Part shown: in pieces, positions 58,353 through 64,000 of the stretch
How positions within the stretch are numbered: position 1 is the stretch's first letter
Layout: the number at the start of each line of letters is the position of its first letter
Source: Candidatus Geothrix odensensis
GTDB lineage: Bacteria > Acidobacteriota > Holophagae > Holophagales > Holophagaceae
DNA length: 64,000 bases
Direction: 5' to 3'
NCBI GenBank assembly: GCA_016714685.1
Contig: JADKCH010000033.1
Coordinates: 157,010 to 221,009, forward strand
Program-made: the position numbers and the translations under genes
The notes under the pieces: generated by a model
Databases searched by the model: none
Seen by the model: the letters and a program-made list of their open reading frames with translations, nothing else
Told to the model about the DNA's origin: nothing

Positions 58353-59735
58353 CTACATCTTCATGGAGGCGGGGCCGCTGTCCTGGGCCTTGCCCGGAAC
58401 CTTGGCGGTGGCTTTCGAGGCGGCCGGCGCGGCGGCGCCGGAGGAGAGGCCCGCTGAGGCCAGGGAGCCGCCGTTGATGGGGACCGTGGGGCCGAGGGCG
58501 GCCTCGCGCAGGGCGATGTGCTGGGCCTGCAGCTGGGCCAGGGTCTGCAGGTGGGCGCCCTGGTCGCCGATCCACCCGTTGAGGGCCTCCAGGGCGCTGA
58601 GGAAGGCGCCGCGGCCCGCCTCCACCTGGGCCATGGCCGCCCGGAAGCTGGCCTCGCTCTGCACCAGCAGGCCATCGCGGTAGAGGTCGCGGGTGCGGCG
58701 CAGCAGCTGGATCTGCAGGGTGCGCTCCTCGGTGCGGAGCCGCAGCAGGGTCCGCACCGATTCCACCTCGGCGCCCTGCCCCTGCCGGTGGTGCTCGTGC
58801 TCGGCCACGGCGCGCTGCTGCTTGTGGCGGCCGTAGATGGGCAGCGAGATGCTCACGCCCACCTGCCACATGGGATCCAGGCCGCCCCGGGGCATGAGCC
58901 CGGCGGTGACCGCGAAATCCGGGCGCCGGTCCAGCTTCGCCAGGTCCAGCAGCTTCTCGGTCTGCTTGACGCCGGCCCGCGCGCCCGCCAGCTCGGGGCT
59001 CAGGCCCTCGATGGCCGCGGGCGTCGGCAGCTCGGGATCCGGCAGGTCCCCGAGCTGCGCCGTGGTGGGGATGGGATCCGCGGGATCGCGCTGCCGCAGG
59101 CGGTTGAGCCCCGCGAGAACGGTCTTCTCCTCGGTGTCCAGGCTCCAGACCGACTGCTGGAGCCGGGTGCGCTCCACCTGGGCCCGCAGCAGGTCCACCT
59201 GGCTGCCCTGCCCCACTTCGTAGCGGGTGCGCACCAGCTGTTCGGCCTGCTCGAGGAGCACGGCCTGCTGGTCGAGGAGCCGCTTCTGGCCGCGGATCAG
59301 CAGCAGCGCGGCATAGCCGCGGCGCACATCGGCTTCCAGCCCCAGCTGGACGCGGGCGCGGGTGGCCTCGGACAGGGTCACCCCCACGGCGGCGACCTCC
59401 CTGCGCAGCCCCCGCTTCCCGGGCCAGGGCAGCGGCTGGGTGAAGGCCACGCTGTAGAAGCTGGTCTCCATGCGGCCCACCTCCAGGCGCTTGAAGCCAT
59501 CGTTCTGGAGGCCCAGCGACAGGCTCGGGTCGGGCAGCACGCCGGCCTGGGGCACGCGCTCCTGCTCCATCCGCAGGGAGGCCTCGGCCCGCTGCACATC
59601 GGGATGGACCGCGAGGGCCTCGCGCAGGAGGGCCGCCAGGATGGGGTCGGGGGTCGGGGATTCGGAAGGAGGTACCTGGGCCAGGCCCGGTGCGGCGAGC
59701 ACCAGGGCCGGAACCAGGCGCGGCAGCATGCGCAT
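58353..59735 (-). CDS. cusC: TolC-family outer-membrane efflux protein (CusC-type)
   Basis: 460 residues: signal peptide (about 1-19), then two repeats of the outer-membrane efflux (OEP) helical barrel (coiled segments about 60-190 and 250-420). It forms the channel through the outer membrane for the CusBA pump. The gene is 10 bases upstream of cusB on the same strand. GGAG precedes the ATG at 59735. Confidence 0.9.
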   Translation of the reverse strand: MRMLPRLVPALVLAAPGLAQVPPSESPTPDPILAALLREALAVHPDVQRAEASLRMEQERVPQAGVLPDPSLSLGLQNDGFKRLEVGRMETSFYSVAFTQPLPWPGKRGLRREVAAVGVTLSEATRARVQLGLEADVRRGYAALLLIRGQKRLLDQQAVLLEQAEQLVRTRYEVGQGSQVDLLRAQVERTRLQQSVWSLDTEEKTVLAGLNRLRQRDPADPIPTTAQLGDLPDPELPTPAAIEGLSPELAGARAGVKQTEKLLDLAKLDRRPDFAVTAGLMPRGGLDPMWQVGVSISLPIYGRHKQQRAVAEHEHHRQGQGAEVESVRTLLRLRTEERTLQIQLLRRTRDLYRDGLLVQSEASFRAAMAQVEAGRGAFLSALEALNGWIGDQGAHLQTLAQLQAQHIALREAALGPTVPINGGSLASAGLSSGAAAPAASKATAKVPGKAQDSGPASMKM

Positions 59736-59801
59736 GGGGACTCCGGAAAGGGAACGAGGAACGGCCCGCCCGCAGGCAGGCGAAGCTTCACTCAGCCCCG
59801 A

Positions 59802-60176
59802 TCAGATCCGGAAGGTGCTCAGATGGGCCAGGTGGCGTCCCAGGTCCGGGTCGCGGCCGCGGGCGGCGGGAAGGGCCAGGCCCTCGGGCGCCGTGGTGGC
59901 CGTGCGGGCCCAGCCGGCGGGCTCGGGCCGCGGTTCCGTCCGGCGCTGGCTCTGCTCGGCCTGACGCGAGGCGGCCTGGACCACGGGCGCCTGGCGCTCG
60001 GAGCAGGCGCCCCGGGGCGTCCGGCTGCCTTCCGGCTGCGGGCAGGGGCAGCTGTCCTCGACGCCGCTGGGCATGCCGCAGCAGCAGGCCTGGTGGGCCT
60101 CCGCCGGCGCCCAGGCCCCTGCCCCGCCGCCCAGGAGCAGCACGATGGCAAGGATGGCGCGCAGGATCGACCGCAC
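59802..60176 (-). CDS. Exported Cys-rich small protein, first gene of the efflux operon
   Basis: 124 residues. GTG start with GGAGG seven bases upstream. Signal peptide (about 1-27). The mature N-terminus has six cysteines in two clusters (HQACCCG and DSCPCPQ, then ACSE), plus a Pro/Arg-rich tail. I do not recognise it. Its position at the head of the copper/silver efflux operon and its clustered Cys suggest a periplasmic metal-binding protein, akin in role to CusF but unrelated in sequence. It could instead be a chance cysteine cluster in a short frame. Confidence 0.65.
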   Translation of the reverse strand: MRSILRAILAIVLLLGGGAGAWAPAEAHQACCCGMPSGVEDSCPCPQPEGSRTPRGACSERQAPVVQAASRQAEQSQRRTEPRPEPAGWARTATTAPEGLALPAARGRDPDLGRHLAHLSTFRI

Positions 60177-60314
60177 GGAGAAACCTCCGGATGCTTCCCA
60201 TCATAGGCCTTCCACCCCTGTGGCAACACGGAATCCTTGACCGGGGTCACAGGGGCGGCCGGGCGCGGTCCCCCTGAAGACAGGCGGAACGGGCATCGGC
60301 GCTAGGATGGTTCC

Positions 60315-61382
60315 ATGGGCACGGTTGAAACGGCAGAGGTTGTGATCATCGGGGGCGGCATCGCGGGGCTGGGCCTCGCCTGCCACCTGGCCGGGGCCGG
60401 CCAGCCGGGGATCGTGCTCCTGGACCGCGAGGACCAGCCCGGCACCTATGCCAGCGGTCACAACGCCGCCGTGGCCCGCACCCTCACCGGCCGGGACGAG
60501 CACACGGCCCTGGCGGTGGAGGGGCGGCGGCGGCTCGCCACGGCCGGCCTGCTGACCGCGAGCGGCGGCCTGCTGGTGAGCGCCGACCCCGGTCCCCTGG
60601 CGGCCTTCGAGGCCGAGGCCGCGCGGCACGGCGTGGAGGTCCGCCGCGGCGAGGGCATCCCCCTGCCCGGCCTGAAGGCGGCGGAACACCTGGCCATCCC
60701 CGGCGACGGCGTCATCGACATCGCGGGCCTGCTGCGCACCTGCGCCGAGGGCGCCCGGGCGGGCGGCGCGGACCTGCGCTTCGGCTGCGGTCTGCTGAAT
60801 CTCAAGCCCACGGGGACGGGCTTCGACCTCGAGACGGATCGCGGTCCCCTGCATGCGAAGCGACTGGCCATCGCCGCCGGCGCCTGGGCCGGCGAGCTGG
60901 GCCGCCTGGCCGGTTCCCGCATCGCCTTTTCGCCTCTGCGCCGCTCTCTGGTCTGGAGCGGTGCCGCCCATCCCCAGCAGGAGCCCTGGGCCTGGTGGGT
61001 GGACCGTCCCTTCTACCTGCGCCCGGAAAGCGGCGGCCTGCTCATGTGCCCCTGCGAGGAAGTCGTTGTGCCCCTGCCCGCCCGGGGCCGCCAGCCCGAC
61101 ACCGACCCCGCCGTGCTGGAGGGCCTCTTCGCGAGCCTGCGCGAGCTGGCCCCGCACCTGGCCGAGCGCCCCGTCACGCGGTACTGGACCGGCCTGCGCA
61201 CCTTCGCGCCGGACCGCCGCTTCGTCCTGGGCTGGGATCCCTGGAATCCGCGCCTCTTCTGGTCCGCGGGCCTGGGGGGCCACGGCATGACCAGCGGCCT
61301 GGCGGTGGGAGCGCTGGCGGCGGAGGTGTTCCTGCGACAGGCGCACAACGGGCCGTTGGATCCCGCGCGGTTCCTGGATTAA
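60315..61382 (+). CDS. FAD-dependent oxidoreductase (DAO family)
   Basis: 355 residues. N-terminal FAD site VVIIGGGIAGLGLACHLAGAG (about 9-29) with GxGxxG, Arg/Asp in LLDRED, and a C-terminal WSAGLGGHGMTSGLAVG motif typical of the amino-acid oxidase (DAO) family. It oxidises an amine or hydroxy-acid substrate; which one is unclear. It is divergent from the efflux operon with about 138 bases between starts, so a shared control is possible. Confidence 0.85.
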   Translation: MGTVETAEVVIIGGGIAGLGLACHLAGAGQPGIVLLDREDQPGTYASGHNAAVARTLTGRDEHTALAVEGRRRLATAGLLTASGGLLVSADPGPLAAFEAEAARHGVEVRRGEGIPLPGLKAAEHLAIPGDGVIDIAGLLRTCAEGARAGGADLRFGCGLLNLKPTGTGFDLETDRGPLHAKRLAIAAGAWAGELGRLAGSRIAFSPLRRSLVWSGAAHPQQEPWAWWVDRPFYLRPESGGLLMCPCEEVVVPLPARGRQPDTDPAVLEGLFASLRELAPHLAERPVTRYWTGLRTFAPDRRFVLGWDPWNPRLFWSAGLGGHGMTSGLAVGALAAEVFLRQAHNGPLDPARFLD

Positions 61383-61439
61383 CCCGGGCCTGGAATCCGG
61401 TCGATCAGGCACCTGCCGTCAACTGTCCTCAGGTGTTCC

Positions 61440-62714
<1,275 letters not shown>

Positions 62715-62728
62715 GGCGCGGAGCGGGC

Positions 62729-62804
<76 letters not shown>

Positions 62805-62877
62805 CCCGCCCCGCCGGGCGGGGGCGGGGCGCCGGGCCTGCGGCACGGGCCCCCGGGGTTTTGTTAGGCACTTAAAG

Positions 62878-63017
62878 CAACCGCGAAACACGCGAAAAGG
62901 CGCGAAAGGAAGGACAGGAAACAGAAGGGAAATGTCCCCCGCGGTCCTTGGCCTTCTGCCGTCCTTGACGGCGATCTGTTTTCCCTTTTCGGATCCTTTC
63001 TCGTCTTTCGCGGTTCC
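62878..63017. repeat. Imperfect inverted repeat of CGCGAAA units
   Basis: The left arm starting at 62878 (GCAACCGCGAAACACGCGAA and on) pairs with the right arm ending at 63017 (...GTCTTTCGCGGTTCC). Inside, GGAAACAGAAGGGAAA on the left pairs in part with TCTGTTTTCCCTTT on the right, so pairing extends into the interior. It lies just upstream of the amidase gene. Confidence 0.65.
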
Positions 63018-63044
63018 AGCTTTCCCCCGGTTAGCATCAACGCC

Positions 63045-63878
63045 ATGACCACGCTCCGCGTCGCCCTCATCCAGCAGGACACCCGCTGGCAGGAGCCCGC
63101 CGCCAACCTGGCCCGGGCCCGCGGGTTCGTCGAAGAGGCGGCCCGCGCGGGTGCCCGCGTGGCCGTGTTTCCAGAGCTGTTCACCCTGGGCTTCACCATG
63201 GCGCCGGAACCCTTCGCCGAACCGATCCCCGGCCCCACGGTGGAGGCCGTGGCCAGTCTGTCGCGGGAGTTCGGGCTCTATCTGGTGGGCTCCATGGTGG
63301 AGGCCCACGCGCCCCGCCCCCGCAACGCCGCCTTCGTCACAGCGCCGGACGGCGCCCTGGTGGCGGTCTACCGCAAGATCCACCCCTTCTCCTACGGCGA
63401 GGAGAACCGGCACTACAGCGGCGGCACCGAGTGCCCCGTCTTCAACATCGACGGCATCCCCTGCGGCCTGCAGATCTGCTACGACCTGCGCTTCCCCGAA
63501 CCCTTCCGCGCCCTGGCGGCCCAGGGCGCGGAGGTGGTCTTCATCCCCGCCAACTGGCCCGCCCGGCGCATCACCGCCTGGTCCACCCTCCTGGCCGCCC
63601 GCGCCATCGAGAACCAAATGGCGATCTGCGGTGTCAACCGAGTGGGCCGCGACGCCCTGGGCCTCGACTATCCCGGCGCCTCAGCCCTGCACGACTGTTT
63701 CGGCGAAGTCATCGCCAGAGGGCCTGCCACCGAGGGCCTGGTGGCCGGCGACATCAACCTGGTGGCACTGAGAGCCTGGCGCGCGCGGTTCCCGGCGCTG
63801 AAGGACCGGCGGGCGGAGGTGTACTCGGCGATAGAGCGAAAAGATGGAACACCGATGCAAACCGATCAAAGCTGGTGA
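63045..63878 (+). CDS. Carbon-nitrogen hydrolase (nitrilase superfamily, omega-amidase-like)
   Basis: 277 residues. The Glu-Lys-Cys triad is visible: Glu in VFPELFTLGF, Lys in YRKIHPFSYGEE, Cys in LQICYDLRFPE. The last motif is typical of omega-amidase/YafV-type enzymes that hydrolyse alpha-keto-glutaramate or -succinamate. The C-terminal tail of about ten residues (GTPMQTDQSW) is encoded by repeat-like sequence, so it may be a late extension of the reading frame. Confidence 0.88.
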   Translation: MTTLRVALIQQDTRWQEPAANLARARGFVEEAARAGARVAVFPELFTLGFTMAPEPFAEPIPGPTVEAVASLSREFGLYLVGSMVEAHAPRPRNAAFVTAPDGALVAVYRKIHPFSYGEENRHYSGGTECPVFNIDGIPCGLQICYDLRFPEPFRALAAQGAEVVFIPANWPARRITAWSTLLAARAIENQMAICGVNRVGRDALGLDYPGASALHDCFGEVIARGPATEGLVAGDINLVALRAWRARFPALKDRRAEVYSAIERKDGTPMQTDQSW

Positions 63879-63894
63879 GCAGTGATCGGTTTTT
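63859..63894 (+). terminator. Terminator-like hairpin over the amidase stop
   Basis: A 10-bp perfect stem AAACCGATCA / TGATCGGTTT with a 14-base loop that contains the gene's TGA (63876-63878), followed by T. It also belongs to the ACCGAT repeat family (compare 56865-56941). Confidence 0.6.
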
Positions 63895-63909
63895 GGGAAG
63901 CTAACCGGG

Positions 63910-63986
63910 CCCCGCCTGCACCGAGGCGCTGAGCGGAGCCGAGGAAGCAGGAAGCTGAGAGAGAGCGGAAGGCAATGCAGGCGGGG
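63910..63986. repeat. Inverted repeat at the right end of the window
   Basis: CCCCGCCTGCA (63910-63920) and TGCAGGCGGGG (63976-63986) are perfect 11-bp arms around 55 bases of purine-rich sequence. The element may continue beyond the window. Confidence 0.6.
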
Positions 63987-64000
63987 TCCGAGTTGAGCGG

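Overview
This is high-GC DNA from a motile, chemotactic Gram-negative bacterium. It carries TonB-dependent uptake, an RND tripartite efflux pump, MotA/MotB, two methyl-accepting chemotaxis proteins, c-type cytochromes and a TonB protein. The mix of housekeeping and regulatory genes, and the overall style of the proteins, recall the Acidobacteriota, in particular Holophagaceae such as Geothrix. That placement comes from remembered family resemblance and was not searched. Most of the window is ordinary chromosome with tightly packed genes and many 1-4 base stop/start overlaps. No complete insertion sequence, prophage or CRISPR array was seen.

Layout. 1-4.1 kb: end of a phosphatidylserine decarboxylase gene, scpB, a small zinc-ribbon membrane protein, a small helical protein, a Ser/Thr kinase with a pseudo-receiver, and rpsU. 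4.1-9.1 kb: mutS2, a chemotaxis receptor, bacteriohemerythrin and tRNA-Leu(CAA). 9.1-16 kb: NAD synthetase (frameshifted), a histidine kinase, the PPDK regulatory protein, a hypothetical, polyphosphate:AMP phosphotransferase and a membrane protein. 16-23 kb: a flavoprotein, an epimerase/SRPBCC pair behind a palindromic operator-like site, and an iron-type uptake set (TonB receptor, PepSY protein, TonB). 23-29 kb: UvrD/PcrA helicase, two small cytochromes c, tRNA-Leu(TAA), a PAS chemoreceptor and a GH19-like protein. 29-37.5 kb: aldose epimerase, miaB, a PQQ-type propeller protein, a ChpT-like phosphotransferase, an MshEN c-di-GMP protein, lepA and a double-receiver protein. 37.5-42.5 kb: secreted proteins (frameshifted M6-like protease, NTF2-like, M28 peptidase, putative beta-barrel). 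42.5-48 kb: motB/motA, a multicopper oxidase (frameshifted) and a divergent cytochrome c/periplasmic-binding fusion. 48-53 kb: a tRNA methyltransferase, RelA/SpoT, a Nudix CoA pyrophosphatase and a lipoprotein. 53-60.2 kb: a Cus-type copper/silver efflux operon with a YHS protein and a Cys-rich exported protein. 60.3-64 kb: FAD oxidoreductase, a heme-containing diguanylate cyclase, a poly-G tract and a nitrilase-family amidase.

Two patterns cut across the window. First, three genes have a short diverged second copy of one of their ends 30-150 bases outside the gene: the 3' end of tRNA-Leu, the 5' end of miaB and the 3' end of lepA. In the two protein genes the differences are almost all synonymous. 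This is how attachment-site pairs of site-specific integrative elements look, but only about 50-210 bases lie between the copies, so they may be scars or very small elements. Second, four genes are broken by single C/G insertions or losses, mostly in short C/G runs, and a 50-base G run follows the diguanylate cyclase. Both suggest that part of the sequence is of draft quality, so the broken genes may be intact in the organism. Long A/G-rich imperfect inverted repeats of three related styles occupy several intergenic spaces.
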